Shown: one piece after another, positions 22,564-31,820 of the stretch
Layout of the letters: every line of letters starts with the position of its first letter
Position numbering within the stretch: the stretch's first letter is position 1
DNA from: JAXGQD01 sp964574395
GTDB taxonomy: Bacteria; Bacillota; Clostridia; Saccharofermentanales; Fastidiosipilaceae
Assembly: GCA_964574395.1 (NCBI GenBank)
Contig: CAZNNL010000021.1
Span: forward strand, 1 to 34,986
DNA length: 34,986 nt
Direction of reading: 5' to 3'
The notes under the pieces: generated by a model
What the model saw: the letters and a program-made list of their open reading frames with translations, nothing else
Told to the model about the DNA's origin: nothing
The model's database searches: none
Position numbers and translations under genes: made by a program

Positions 22564-22592
22564 ATTATAATTGTTCGAAATTCTTATCGCAA
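22564..22592 (-). promoter_or_regulatory. Promoter of the isocitrate dehydrogenase operon
   Basis: On the minus strand, TTGCGA (22587-22592) and a perfect TATAAT (22564-22569) have 17-bp spacing. The -35 overlaps the last codons of holA. It would drive idh, the SEC-C gene and asnS. Confidence 0.65.
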
Positions 22593-23642
22593 GCTTGAAG
22601 CCAAGCTTACTACGAGGCTTTCTAAGGCAATATCCTCATTCATTTTACCCCATTTAATTTGGTTATCTCTCGTTCTGCAAAGCGCATACATCTTAGCTAA
22701 TTGTTCTGCATCGAAGTGTCTGCTTTGTTGAATCAGTCTGCGTAAAGCGAAAGGAGGAAGCTTCATTACTGGTTCCAGCAATCGTTCTTGTCCAGCATCA
22801 TGTGCGCAAGCCAGCTGTTTGATATGCCTTGCCAGCATGAACAGAATGAATACCGCGGCTTCCTTGTTTTGTCGCAATTGACGATATAGTTTTAAGGCTT
22901 TGCCAGCATCGTTTTGTGCCAGGGCATCGGTTAAATCAAAAATAGTACCACGTAGATCAGGGACACAAATGAGGTCAATTTCTTCTTGTCCAAGTGCATC
23001 TAAGTGCGCACTTTCTGCATAAAGCCTCAGTTTATTAACCTCATTGCTGAGCAGCGATAAATCTGACTCACAACGGTCAATTAAGCTTTCTGCAGCTTGT
23101 TTAGAGATACGCAAACCGAAACGCCTCAAATTAGCTGCTATCCAATTCATCAGACCAGTCATGTCCATCCGCCCAAGTTCAGCTACTTCTCCAGCCTCCT
23201 TGACACGCGCGAGCAGTTTCTTAGTGCGATTATCTGGTTTGTCTTCTTTAAATATCAGGCATGCCCAAGAGGCTTGGTGCCCCAGACAAGCCTCCAAGGC
23301 TTCGCTCTGTTCATTTGGTAAATTGACTGCACCCTTAAATAGACCACTGTTTTTCACTAATACAACGCGTTTTGTGGATAGAAAAGGCGGTGTTTGTAGT
23401 TCTGTTCGGAGTTTCACCCAATCAATTTTGCCAGGCGAACCGTCACCGTCATAAACTGAATAATCTAATTCCGTCGCCTGGGCATCTAATAGAGACAGCT
23501 TAAGCTGTTTAATTAAATCATTAATCAAGAAGGACTCTTCACCATAAAAGAGATAAACAGGTTTAATTTGCCCACTCTTGATAGCTCCAAGCAATTTGGA
23601 GTAGGTAATCTGTCCTGCTATTGTGTCCGTTTTTTTTCTCAA
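22584..23642 (-). CDS. holA: DNA polymerase III delta subunit
   Basis: This 352-residue clamp-loader subunit opens the beta clamp. The N-terminal AAA-like domain begins IKPVYLFYGEESFLINDLIKQLK, a family signature with a degenerate P-loop. The C-terminal collar domain follows (LAQNDAGKALKLYRQL). The start is TTG, since no early ATG is in frame; GGGAG sits 6 nt upstream. It overlaps the comEC stop by 4 bp, a layout found in many Firmicutes. Its end contains the idh promoter. Confidence 0.93.
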   Translation of the reverse strand: MRKKTDTIAGQITYSKLLGAIKSGQIKPVYLFYGEESFLINDLIKQLKLSLLDAQATELDYSVYDGDGSPGKIDWVKLRTELQTPPFLSTKRVVLVKNSGLFKGAVNLPNEQSEALEACLGHQASWACLIFKEDKPDNRTKKLLARVKEAGEVAELGRMDMTGLMNWIAANLRRFGLRISKQAAESLIDRCESDLSLLSNEVNKLRLYAESAHLDALGQEEIDLICVPDLRGTIFDLTDALAQNDAGKALKLYRQLRQNKEAAVFILFMLARHIKQLACAHDAGQERLLEPVMKLPPFALRRLIQQSRHFDAEQLAKMYALCRTRDNQIKWGKMNEDIALESLVVSLASSLR

Positions 23643-25924
23643 TTACCTCTCCCTAAGTACAGTTTTTTCTTGCTCAGAAACGTTTTCAATATCCACCTAT
23701 CCTTCCGAACGAAAATCTCTACACATGCATCCAAATCCGTCCGATAAAAATTGATATTTTGAGCCTGCAAAGATTTTAGCACAGAGCCATGCGGATGTCC
23801 GTAGCGGTTTCCTTTGGCAAGCTGCATGACGACATGCTCGACATGAGGCAAGTCCTGGTTTTCCGAAAGCCCATCACGTGAGCCATGGTGAGGGAATTGT
23901 AAAACATCAGCCTTGTGTAAAGCCATTTCTGATTCAAGCAAAGGCCAATGACGCGCGGGCATGTCAGCCAACAAATAAATATTTTTGTCGTTCAAGGCTA
24001 CGCGAACCAAACTACTGCCAGCATTGCCAAGACTGCCTTCTTCAGAAGCCGTATATAAAAAATATAGGCGCATTCCATCAAGCACAATCTCTGTACCGGC
24101 TTCTACTTCTATTTCACTTATCTTTTCTTTTTGGCAAAAATCCAAGAGTTCCTCGCGAGCTGCCAAATAGGGGGCTTCAAGCTGTCTTTTATAAGCAGGG
24201 AGATTCTTATCATTAGGTATAACGATTGCTTCTACTGCCAATTCTGACGCGACAGACTGGAATGCACCGTAATGGTCTTCGTGCATATGACTGATGATGA
24301 CCAAGTTGATCTTCTCAATTCCTAGAGACTTACAGTAAGAGACGATTGCCGTACTAGCGCTAGCGGGACCACAATCATATAAAATGGCTTGTCCGTTTCT
24401 CGTGCTCAACAAAATCGCTGATCCTTGGCCAACATCAATAAAGCTAATCAAATAATCGGGAGCAAAGTAATGTAGGGTGATTTTTGCCAATAGACATAAA
24501 ACGATACTCAGCACAAGTAAGTTTTTTCGCGTAATAGTAGAAAGAAACTTCTTCTTGCTAAAGACGAGTGTAGACGCATAGACAGGTATCAATAGTAATA
24601 AAGCACTGGCAGTAGCCGTTCTACTTAAGGGGGCGCCGGCTCCAAACTGAGCAAGCGAGATTAGGGCAGCAAGTGCTGAGCGTAAAGGAATGACTAAAGG
24701 CGAAAAGAGCAAGAATACCTGACTGCCAAGGGCTGTCAGCGGAAGAATGCTCAGGCCTAGTAAGGTAATAAATCCCAGAAGTATAGTGGCTGGTAAATTC
24801 AAGAGAACTTGAAAAACACCGATTCTCCCTTGTAAATAAACAGTAAACGGAAAAACAGCAAGTTGTGCGGTGAGTGTGACCGAGCAAGCAAGTAGAAAAG
24901 CATGTAAAGTTTTTATGGCTTTTTCTGACAAGTTTGGGGAAATTATCCTTGCGTACAGCTTTAAGAGCGGTTTAAGAAGGAAGATACTTAGCTGATTAGC
25001 ATACCTAATGATTGCAAAACTGCAAACTGCCGACATCAAAAAACCAATGCGAAGCAGATAACGTTCTTGTATAAAGAACATTAATAGCACGGCGTAGCCT
25101 AGATTACGTGCCGGCGTAGTTGGTCTTTTTAGAAGAATTGCGCCAGCTGAAATGACATACATGAGAACTGCTCTAGTCACGGAAGCATCCCAAGCGCAAA
25201 TGGAACCAAACACCAGGGCTATGCAAATTAGTAAACAAGAGCGCAAATACAGACGCGAAATAAACCGCTCTAGCACGAAAGAGAAAAGCAAAATAAGCAC
25301 CGCTACATTGCCACCAGAAACCACCAAAACATGGGCGAGCCCCGCAGCACGAAAGGCTTGACGTGTCGCATTATCTAAATAGCGCTCACTTCCTAAAAGC
25401 ACGGCCACGGCAACACTGCCCTCTTTCACGCCTAATTCTCTGATTAAAGCAAAACTTACATGTTCGCGCAGTTGATAAGAAAGTCGCATGGGTAGACTGA
25501 GTAAACGGACCGACTCGGGTGATGCTTGCTTATCGAAATCGAGTAAGTCAGCCTTTAATTGAATGTCTTGAGAAAAATAGTAGAACGTTTCATCAAAGCC
25601 TCCTGGATTGCGAGCTTGCTTGGCTTCTTTTAAGCGTAGTTTTAGACGCAGTTTATCCCCTGGCAGAAAATGGATCTGTGGTGAGTCTTCATATATTTGT
25701 ACTTTTATGCCTTCATTCACGGCAAAAATATACTGCACTGCATCCTTCCCAATATGCGTTACGCGGGCTATATAGCCATCAAACCATTGGGGTTCCATGG
25801 CTAGCAGTTTCTCACTAATTGCACTCTCCGAGCAAAAGTTAAATAGAGCCACTGCAAGGCGCAGAGCTATGAAACACACAATACATATATTTCGCTTAAA
25901 CGAACCAAATTCTTTTTTCCGCAT
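23639..25924 (-). CDS. comEC: ComEC/Rec2 DNA-uptake channel protein
   Basis: This 761-residue protein has an N-terminal hydrophobic helix and an OB-like DUF4131 region, a multi-helix Competence domain (about residues 160-480) and a C-terminal metallo-beta-lactamase domain. The last has SHMHEDHYGAF (HxHxDH-type motif) and a later HHGSRDG. It imports single-stranded DNA through the membrane during transformation; the metallo domain may degrade the other strand. No Shine-Dalgarno is clear before the ATG. ysxC is 50 bp upstream. ComEA and other competence genes are not in the window, so natural competence is only suggested. Confidence 0.93.
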   Translation of the reverse strand: MRKKEFGSFKRNICIVCFIALRLAVALFNFCSESAISEKLLAMEPQWFDGYIARVTHIGKDAVQYIFAVNEGIKVQIYEDSPQIHFLPGDKLRLKLRLKEAKQARNPGGFDETFYYFSQDIQLKADLLDFDKQASPESVRLLSLPMRLSYQLREHVSFALIRELGVKEGSVAVAVLLGSERYLDNATRQAFRAAGLAHVLVVSGGNVAVLILLFSFVLERFISRLYLRSCLLICIALVFGSICAWDASVTRAVLMYVISAGAILLKRPTTPARNLGYAVLLMFFIQERYLLRIGFLMSAVCSFAIIRYANQLSIFLLKPLLKLYARIISPNLSEKAIKTLHAFLLACSVTLTAQLAVFPFTVYLQGRIGVFQVLLNLPATILLGFITLLGLSILPLTALGSQVFLLFSPLVIPLRSALAALISLAQFGAGAPLSRTATASALLLLIPVYASTLVFSKKKFLSTITRKNLLVLSIVLCLLAKITLHYFAPDYLISFIDVGQGSAILLSTRNGQAILYDCGPASASTAIVSYCKSLGIEKINLVIISHMHEDHYGAFQSVASELAVEAIVIPNDKNLPAYKRQLEAPYLAAREELLDFCQKEKISEIEVEAGTEIVLDGMRLYFLYTASEEGSLGNAGSSLVRVALNDKNIYLLADMPARHWPLLESEMALHKADVLQFPHHGSRDGLSENQDLPHVEHVVMQLAKGNRYGHPHGSVLKSLQAQNINFYRTDLDACVEIFVRKDRWILKTFLSKKKLYLGRGN

Positions 25925-25974
25925 TTAACGAGCATATACGCGTTCCAAAGTAAATGGCTAAGATTCGTTTCGCT

Positions 25975-26595
25975 TTATTCCTCTTTTTCCCTTGAAAATT
26001 CTTGAATGGCTGTTTCCATATACGCTTCTAGTTCACTAACACCTAAGCGTTTGATGGATGAAATAGTGAAAACGGCAGTTTCCTCATCCCAATGAAGACG
26101 CTTATACAAAGCTTGCACTTGCCGATGAACCTGTGCCCGCGACAATTTGTCGCATTTAGTAAACACCAGAGCGAAAGGAAGTTGAACCGAGCGCATATAA
26201 TCAATCATTTGTATATCATCCGCGTTCGGATTGTGACGGATATCTAAAAGTAATAGGACCAGGGCGATTGGGCGTTCTAGCCCAAAGTACCCTGCAACCA
26301 GCTCAGAGAAGCGCAATTTTTCTGTTTTAGACACTTTGGCAAAACCATAGCCCGGTAAGTCAGTAATTAAAGCAAATCTGGGTTTACGGTAGTAAATCAC
26401 ATGCCTTGTCTTTCCAGGCGTCTGACTGACACGAGCCAGACGTTTTTGGCCTGCCATAGCGTTGATCAAACTAGACTTACCGACATTGGAGCGGCCAGCC
26501 ATAACAATTTCAGGCAAATCATCTTCCGGGCAGTCAGCAAGATGTGCTGCCAGTCGATAAAATTCTAAATCTCTAAAGAAACTTGCTTCAGCCAT
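25975..26595 (-). CDS. ysxC: Ribosome biogenesis GTPase YsxC/EngB
   Basis: This 206-residue TRAFAC GTPase is needed for 50S subunit assembly. G1 is GRSNVGKSSLIN, G3 is DLPGYGFAK and G4 is TKCDKLSR, preceded by the family N-terminus SFFRDLEFYRLAAHLADCPEDDLPEIVMAG. Length is typical. The start has a GTGAGGAAAAA ribosome binding site. It is the first minus-strand gene of the ysxC-comEC-holA run, divergent from prs across 131 bp. Confidence 0.96.
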   Translation of the reverse strand: MAEASFFRDLEFYRLAAHLADCPEDDLPEIVMAGRSNVGKSSLINAMAGQKRLARVSQTPGKTRHVIYYRKPRFALITDLPGYGFAKVSKTEKLRFSELVAGYFGLERPIALVLLLLDIRHNPNADDIQMIDYMRSVQLPFALVFTKCDKLSRAQVHRQVQALYKRLHWDEETAVFTISSIKRLGVSELEAYMETAIQEFSREKEE

Positions 26596-26656
26596 TTTTT
26601 CCTCACTTTATAGGGCTTTTCGGGGTTCGGAACTGGGTTTTGCCAGCCGTAATTTC

Positions 26657-26685
26657 TTTCAATGTCAGTAAGCTTACGCTATAAT
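26657..26685 (+). promoter_or_regulatory. Candidate promoter of the prs pair
   Basis: A perfect TATAAT (26680-26685) lies 41 bp before the first prs start. The -35 is poor: TTTCAA (26657-26662) at 17-bp spacing. The -10 is convincing; an activator may compensate for the -35. Confidence 0.5.
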
Positions 26686-26726
26686 CGATAAGGAACGCAA
26701 ATAGCTTGATGCTTATGGAGGGCTAG

Positions 26727-27968
26727 ATGGCTAAATTATATATTGATGAAGAAAAGAACTATGCTTTATACGAACAGTATGGTGACAACAGCATGGGTTC
26801 TATTGGTCCGCTTGGGTTAATTCCCATGGTAAACAGCACAGAATTTTCCGCAGAAGTGAATGACCGCTTATACAAGCGCCGTATGGAATATCAGTCGGAG
26901 TTGATCAAGGGTCAAGGCAGCGGCTTTTTACGTAAAGACTATACGATTTCTGCTGACTACACACGTTATTCGACCGGTGAAGGCCGAGTCATTATTCTTG
27001 GTAGTGTACGCGGACACGATGTTTTTATTTTGTGTGATGTACTGAATCACAGTTGCACTTACCCGCTTTTCGGCGAAGACAAATTTATGAGTCCAGATGA
27101 ACATTATCAGGATCTCAAACGCGTAATTTTAGCAATTAGTGGTAAGGCAAGGCGGATTAATGTCATTATGCCTTTCCTCTATGACAGTCGTCAGCACAAA
27201 CGTAACGGCCGCGAATCTCTGGATTGTGCTTTTATGCTCGAGGAATTACACAATCTCGGCGTTAACAGCATCATTACTTTTGATGCGCATGACCCGCGTG
27301 TCGCTAACGCCATTCCAGTTTCAGGTTTCGAGAATATTCCCGCGACTTATCAAATTATCAAATCTTTAGCCGCAGAAATAGGTTCACTCTCCACGAAAAA
27401 CCCTGACCTTATGATTATCAGTCCCGATGAAGGGGCTTTGCCACGCTCTATGTATTACGCCAACGTTCTAGGTTGTCCGCTCGGCACCTTTTACAAACGC
27501 CGTGACTACACCAAAGTGGTCGATGGCCGAAACCCAATCTTAAAACATGAGTTTTTAGGAGAATCCGCTAAAGGCAAGGACGTCCTCATTGTCGACGACA
27601 TGATCGCATCAGGTGATTCTATGTTGGACATTTGTAAAGAAATGCGCTCACTCGGGGCACGTAATATTTATTGTGCCGCCACCTTCGGCCTCTTTACTTC
27701 CGGAACGGAAATTTTCGACAAAGCCTATGAAGAAGGCTATGTCACACGTGTTTTTACCACGAACCTTATCTATCGTTTACCTGAACTACAAACTGCTCCC
27801 TGGTACCGTGAAGTTAACATGTCTAAGTTCGTTGCCCTTTTGATTGATGCGATTAATCACGATGCTTCACTCACAAAGATGGTCAACCAAACGGAGCGTA
27901 TTCAAACCTTCTTGGGTCGCAAGCCTAAAAAGAACGGAAAAAGCAAAACAAATAGGAGTCAATCATGA
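26727..27968 (+). CDS. prs: Ribose-phosphate diphosphokinase (PRPP synthetase) paralogue 1
   Basis: This 413-residue cytoplasmic enzyme is expected to make PRPP from ribose-5-phosphate and ATP. It is about 100 residues longer than classical Prs (about 315). Catalytic elements are the ATP loop DSRQHKR (Arg-Gln kept), the FDAHDPR segment with the catalytic His, the flexible-loop KRR in GTFYKRRDY, and the PRPP-binding VLIVDDMIASGDS. N- and C-terminal additions flank the double phosphoribosyltransferase fold, and the tail is Lys-rich. The start has GGAGGGCTAG upstream. It overlaps paralogue 2 by ATGA. Confidence 0.88.
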   Translation: MAKLYIDEEKNYALYEQYGDNSMGSIGPLGLIPMVNSTEFSAEVNDRLYKRRMEYQSELIKGQGSGFLRKDYTISADYTRYSTGEGRVIILGSVRGHDVFILCDVLNHSCTYPLFGEDKFMSPDEHYQDLKRVILAISGKARRINVIMPFLYDSRQHKRNGRESLDCAFMLEELHNLGVNSIITFDAHDPRVANAIPVSGFENIPATYQIIKSLAAEIGSLSTKNPDLMIISPDEGALPRSMYYANVLGCPLGTFYKRRDYTKVVDGRNPILKHEFLGESAKGKDVLIVDDMIASGDSMLDICKEMRSLGARNIYCAATFGLFTSGTEIFDKAYEEGYVTRVFTTNLIYRLPELQTAPWYREVNMSKFVALLIDAINHDASLTKMVNQTERIQTFLGRKPKKNGKSKTNRSQS

Positions 27969-29209
27969 TCAATCACTCACATAGTCGTTCGGCGGAAGAG
28001 CAAGATTACTTCCGCTATAACCAATACGGCCCCAATACCATGACGGCTATAGGCCCAATCGCCCTCATTGCTTTACCTGGCAGCCAAGCCTTTGTAGAAA
28101 AAGTTGACGCACATCTACATAATCGCCGTCTTGAATACATGAGCGATTTTGCTAATTTCGGTTTAGGCGAACCAGGTTTTCTCAGAGACAGCTACATCAT
28201 CCGCAGCGAGTCCGTCCGCTTCTCGTCTGGCGAAGGCAAGGGCGCGATTATCGACTCAATACGTGGTCATGACACTTATATTTTCTGCGACGTCCTTAAT
28301 TACAGCATCATGTTTAAGTTGTTTGGCAAAAATGTCCGCATGGGTCCCGATGATCACTTCCAAGATTTAGTGCGCATGATTCTTGCAACCAATGACAAAA
28401 CTGAACGTGTCAGCGTCATCATGCCTTTTATGTATGAAGGGCGTCAGGATGTCCGCTCTACTAGAGAATCACTGGACTGTGCTTACATGTTAAAAGAGTT
28501 GGAAGAATTAAACGTAAAAAACATTGTCAGTTTTGATCCTCACGACCCACGCGTAGAAAATGCCCTACCTAAGAAAAGTATCGACAATATACCTGTAAGC
28601 TATCAAATGATTAAAGCACTCTGTAGAGAGTATGATGATTTAGATTTCCAATCAGGGAAATCAACCATGGTCATCTCACCCGACGAAATGGGTATCAAGC
28701 GTGCAATGTTTTTTGCCACTGTTCTTGGGGTGCCCTTAGGCACATTTTATCGCAAACGTGATTATAGTTTAGACAGTAAAAACCCCACGCATACTTTCGA
28801 ATATTTGGGTGATTCACCAGCCGGCCGCGATGTTTTGATTATCGATGACATGATTGTCACAGGCAACGCCATGGTAGAAACAGCTAAGAAACTGAAAGAG
28901 GCTAAAGCCAAACGTGTCTTCTGTATCTCCAGCTACTTGCTAGCGGTCGATGGAACCAGTGATTTAGAAGCAGCAGTCAACGCAGGTTACATTGATCGCG
29001 TCTTTGCAACAAACCTTATTTACAGCCCACCCGAGCTTTTAGCCAAGGAATGGTTCGTAAGCGTTGATCTCACACGTTTCGTTGCCCTCTTGATTGATGC
29101 GCTCAACCACAATGCTTCAATCTCGTCACTGTTGGATCAAACAGTAAAAATCAACAGACTCATGCAAAGATATGACGAACAGCAACGTTTTATGAAGCTT
29201 AATAATTAG
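27965..29209 (+). CDS. Ribose-phosphate diphosphokinase (PRPP synthetase) paralogue 2
   Basis: This 414-residue paralogue is similar along its whole length to the preceding protein, including the N-terminal QYGxNxMxxIGP segment. It keeps EGRQDVR, FDPHDPR and VLIIDDMIVTGNA. The flexible-loop site is RKR rather than KRR (GTFYRKRDY), and SPDEGALPR is SPDEMGIKR. It starts at the ATGA overlap with a TAGGAG site, so the two are co-translated. The pair probably arose by tandem duplication and may form a mixed oligomer, as Prs with Prs-associated protein does; one copy could be regulatory. It converges with the phosphatase gene 6 bp away. Confidence 0.85.
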   Translation: MINHSHSRSAEEQDYFRYNQYGPNTMTAIGPIALIALPGSQAFVEKVDAHLHNRRLEYMSDFANFGLGEPGFLRDSYIIRSESVRFSSGEGKGAIIDSIRGHDTYIFCDVLNYSIMFKLFGKNVRMGPDDHFQDLVRMILATNDKTERVSVIMPFMYEGRQDVRSTRESLDCAYMLKELEELNVKNIVSFDPHDPRVENALPKKSIDNIPVSYQMIKALCREYDDLDFQSGKSTMVISPDEMGIKRAMFFATVLGVPLGTFYRKRDYSLDSKNPTHTFEYLGDSPAGRDVLIIDDMIVTGNAMVETAKKLKEAKAKRVFCISSYLLAVDGTSDLEAAVNAGYIDRVFATNLIYSPPELLAKEWFVSVDLTRFVALLIDALNHNASISSLLDQTVKINRLMQRYDEQQRFMKLNN

Positions 29210-29215
29210 TTAGAT

Positions 29216-30631
29216 TTAATTGCCGATAATTCTTCTGATAAAGCGTAGCAATACGTCTATATTCATCATGGCAAAGATCAAGGCGACACCAATCACCGCA
29301 AAAAGCATAAACAGCATAATCGCACGACCAATGATGTGTCCTGTGCTGGGTCCCTTTGCTTTACGCGTACGAGGATCAATCTCTCCTCTACGCGCGCCAG
29401 CTTGTTGAAGGCCTTGCCCCACTCTGCCATTTTGTCCGCTCTTAGGCAAAGTTGCTTGTTGTGCGCTATCACCCTTTAGAGCCTGTTGCCTTTCTAATGC
29501 AGCCTTACGCGCTTCTTCAAATCTAGCGACTTCATCTTCACTCAGTTCGTAAGGAGCAGCTGCAGATTGAATAGGTACCAGAGGCACAGGTGCGACTTGA
29601 GCAGCCCCAATCACCGGAGTCGGTTTTGTCGCATCGTCAGCTAGTGTTTCTCCCTCGGCTTGAACAGTCTGATTTGGCTCAGCTGCATTTACTTCCGGTA
29701 TCTCCCTATAAGTACTTGTGCCTGCAGGGCTTGCTTCAATAGGGGCTTCCTCCGCTGTCGTTGGCTGAGGCGTGGTTAGAGGTACAGCAGCCACCTTGAT
29801 TTCTGGCAAAGGCGTATCATCTTGTTCATCATCTAATTCTTGTATCTTAATCAAAATCAAACTGATATTATCTTTTCCGCCTGCTGCCAAAGCGTGTTGC
29901 ATGAGGTTTTCCGCTTGTTGTAAAAATGCTTGTGGCGACCTTAATATTTCAGTAATGCTCGCTTCAGAAAGCATCTCCGTAACGCCATCCGTACAGATAA
30001 GGAAACTGTCCCCAGCTTGCAACCAAATTTCCGGTGAAAGAGCAGGTTCAATCTTAGCTTCTTCTGGAAACATACCCAAATGTTGTGATAATCTGTTCCG
30101 TTCTGGATGCTGTGCGGCTTCTTCTTGCGTAATAATCCCCATCTCAACTAATCGTTGTGCGTAGGTATGATCGACACTTAACTGATTTAATTTCCCATTT
30201 CTAAAGAGATAAATTCTTGAATCCCCTACATTTAAGGCTTGCGCCACATTCCCTTTTAGCAAGAGCGCGGCAAAAGTAGATCCCATACGACGACCCTTAT
30301 TGTTTCGGATAGTCTGACAAAGGCTTTCGTTTACTCTGGCCAAATAACGTGGCATCAGTTTAGGAAAAGACTTGCCTTTATCTTGCACAAAATGGCGTTC
30401 GATTTCTTTCAAACCGGAAACCGCCATGTACGAAGCTTGTTCTCCCATCGCTTCCCCACCCATACCGTCACATAAGGCAAAAAGTTTAACTGGGTCCGAA
30501 GACGAGAGCGTTTTGCGGTAGGCACCACTCGAATCGTTAAAATTACGAAATTCGCTATCAAAGAATAAATTGTCTTCGTTGTTTTTTCTGATTTTTCCTA
30601 CTTCGGATAACGCAATCGCGATATACTTCAT
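29216..30631 (-). CDS. PP2C-type serine/threonine phosphatase with linker and C-terminal membrane helix
   Basis: This 471-residue protein has a PPM/PP2C phosphatase domain (1-245) with the metal-binding motifs FALCDGMGGEAMGE, GDSRIYLF, TDGVTEML and GGKDNISLI. It would dephosphorylate Ser/Thr-phosphorylated proteins as PrpC/Stp does. A low-complexity Ala/Pro/Glu/Thr-rich linker (about 265-400), a basic stretch and one transmembrane helix near the C-terminus (about 437-460) follow. Bacterial Stp is usually about 250 residues and soluble, so the tethered version is unusual. No Hanks-type kinase gene is in the window. It starts 5 bp after the LCP gene with GGAG upstream. Confidence 0.9.
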   Translation of the reverse strand: MKYIAIALSEVGKIRKNNEDNLFFDSEFRNFNDSSGAYRKTLSSSDPVKLFALCDGMGGEAMGEQASYMAVSGLKEIERHFVQDKGKSFPKLMPRYLARVNESLCQTIRNNKGRRMGSTFAALLLKGNVAQALNVGDSRIYLFRNGKLNQLSVDHTYAQRLVEMGIITQEEAAQHPERNRLSQHLGMFPEEAKIEPALSPEIWLQAGDSFLICTDGVTEMLSEASITEILRSPQAFLQQAENLMQHALAAGGKDNISLILIKIQELDDEQDDTPLPEIKVAAVPLTTPQPTTAEEAPIEASPAGTSTYREIPEVNAAEPNQTVQAEGETLADDATKPTPVIGAAQVAPVPLVPIQSAAAPYELSEDEVARFEEARKAALERQQALKGDSAQQATLPKSGQNGRVGQGLQQAGARRGEIDPRTRKAKGPSTGHIIGRAIMLFMLFAVIGVALIFAMMNIDVLLRFIRRIIGN

Positions 30632-30636
30632 GCTTA

Positions 30637-31716
30637 TTACTCCACTACTTTCTCGTATATAAACTCGTGTAAGGCTGGGTTCTGTACTTCCAAATCTACT
30701 ATGATATTGTAATTGCTTTCATCGGTATAATACATACCATCTTCTGGAACACGATACTCAGCCATATGCTTTAACGTTTGAAGATTCCCCATCCCAAAAA
30801 GCATGAGGCTTTCTCGGCTGAAGTTGGTTGTGGCATAGGGTAAGGCAGCAGTTATTGTCCCAAGTTTTCCGGTCATACTCTGACTCGAAAACGCTCCTAT
30901 CATATTCATCATAACCGTTCTTTGTCTAGATGTGCGCCCTTGATCGTTGCCAATCGCTCGTATTCTAGCCCATGAGATAGCCTGCATGCCGTTCAACTTT
31001 TGAGTTCCAGCATCACTAAGTAGCTGTGGACTTATTCCAGCAAGTGTACTCTGTTCGCGCACGCCACCATTGACGTAATCTAACTCATCATAGGTCACGT
31101 CAATCGTTACGCCACCTGCGGCATCAATAAACTGGGCTGCACTCCAAAAATCAAACTTCATGAAATGCTGAATATCTAAGTTGAACATCTCATTGATGGT
31201 ATTGATTAACATCCCAATCCCACCATGAACATAAGCTGCATTTAATTTGTCTTCAGCACCTTCACGTCCCTCGATATGGGCTTCAATATCACGCATGAGC
31301 GAAGTCAGCTTGATGGCTTTATTCTTTCTGTCCATGCTTAGCACAATCATTGCGTCAGTCCGACTAGGCGCGCCAGGGTTATCAGGATCTCTTTCATCTA
31401 GACCAAATACGAGTATGTTCGTCACATCTTTAGACTTAGGCTTAACTTGCTTAATAGGATATTCGGCAGGGCTATAGATACCTGATACGCTCTGGTTTAT
31501 GTCCAAGCTCGCACCGCTTTCAACCGTAGTGTTATTCTCGCTATTTATAATAGGAATACTGGCAAAACCCATAGACCCTAGCAACAACCAAACATAAAGT
31601 AGACCGCCAGCGAACAAGCCTAAAACTGCAGCCAAGCTATAAACTATGGCTCTTTTTAAGCGTCCTCCACTGTGCAAGCCTTGAACGTCAAGGTGATCGA
31701 TATTATTGCGTCTCAT
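30637..31716 (-). CDS. LytR-CpsA-Psr (LCP) family cell-wall ligase
   Basis: This 359-residue protein has an N-terminal transmembrane helix (about 24-50) and an extracytoplasmic LCP domain. Markers are NILVFGLDERD...SRTDAMIVLSMD, SLMRDIEAHI, KLNAAYVHGGIGMLINTINEMFNLDI and WARIRAIGNDQGRTSRQRTVM (conserved Arg/Asp cluster). LCP enzymes attach wall polymers to peptidoglycan from lipid-linked intermediates. The ATG has no clear Shine-Dalgarno. A 5-bp inverted repeat GCTGC/GCAGC lies upstream. It is the first gene of a two-gene unit with the PP2C phosphatase. Confidence 0.92.
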   Translation of the reverse strand: MRRNNIDHLDVQGLHSGGRLKRAIVYSLAAVLGLFAGGLLYVWLLLGSMGFASIPIINSENNTTVESGASLDINQSVSGIYSPAEYPIKQVKPKSKDVTNILVFGLDERDPDNPGAPSRTDAMIVLSMDRKNKAIKLTSLMRDIEAHIEGREGAEDKLNAAYVHGGIGMLINTINEMFNLDIQHFMKFDFWSAAQFIDAAGGVTIDVTYDELDYVNGGVREQSTLAGISPQLLSDAGTQKLNGMQAISWARIRAIGNDQGRTSRQRTVMMNMIGAFSSQSMTGKLGTITAALPYATTNFSRESLMLFGMGNLQTLKHMAEYRVPEDGMYYTDESNYNIIVDLEVQNPALHEFIYEKVVE

Positions 31717-31820
31717 GTCTTTTCACAACAACGGTATGCTGCCTAATTAAATGCAGCTTTCCGTTCCTTCATTCAGTCTGAAACTATTATCTTACAATAT
31801 CTGACTAGCTTCTTCCAGTT

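Noticed and set aside
26620..26645. Possible PurR box (GTTCGG core) before prs
   Set aside because: Only the central six bases match; the AT-rich flanks of the Bacillus PurBox are absent and no second box is present.
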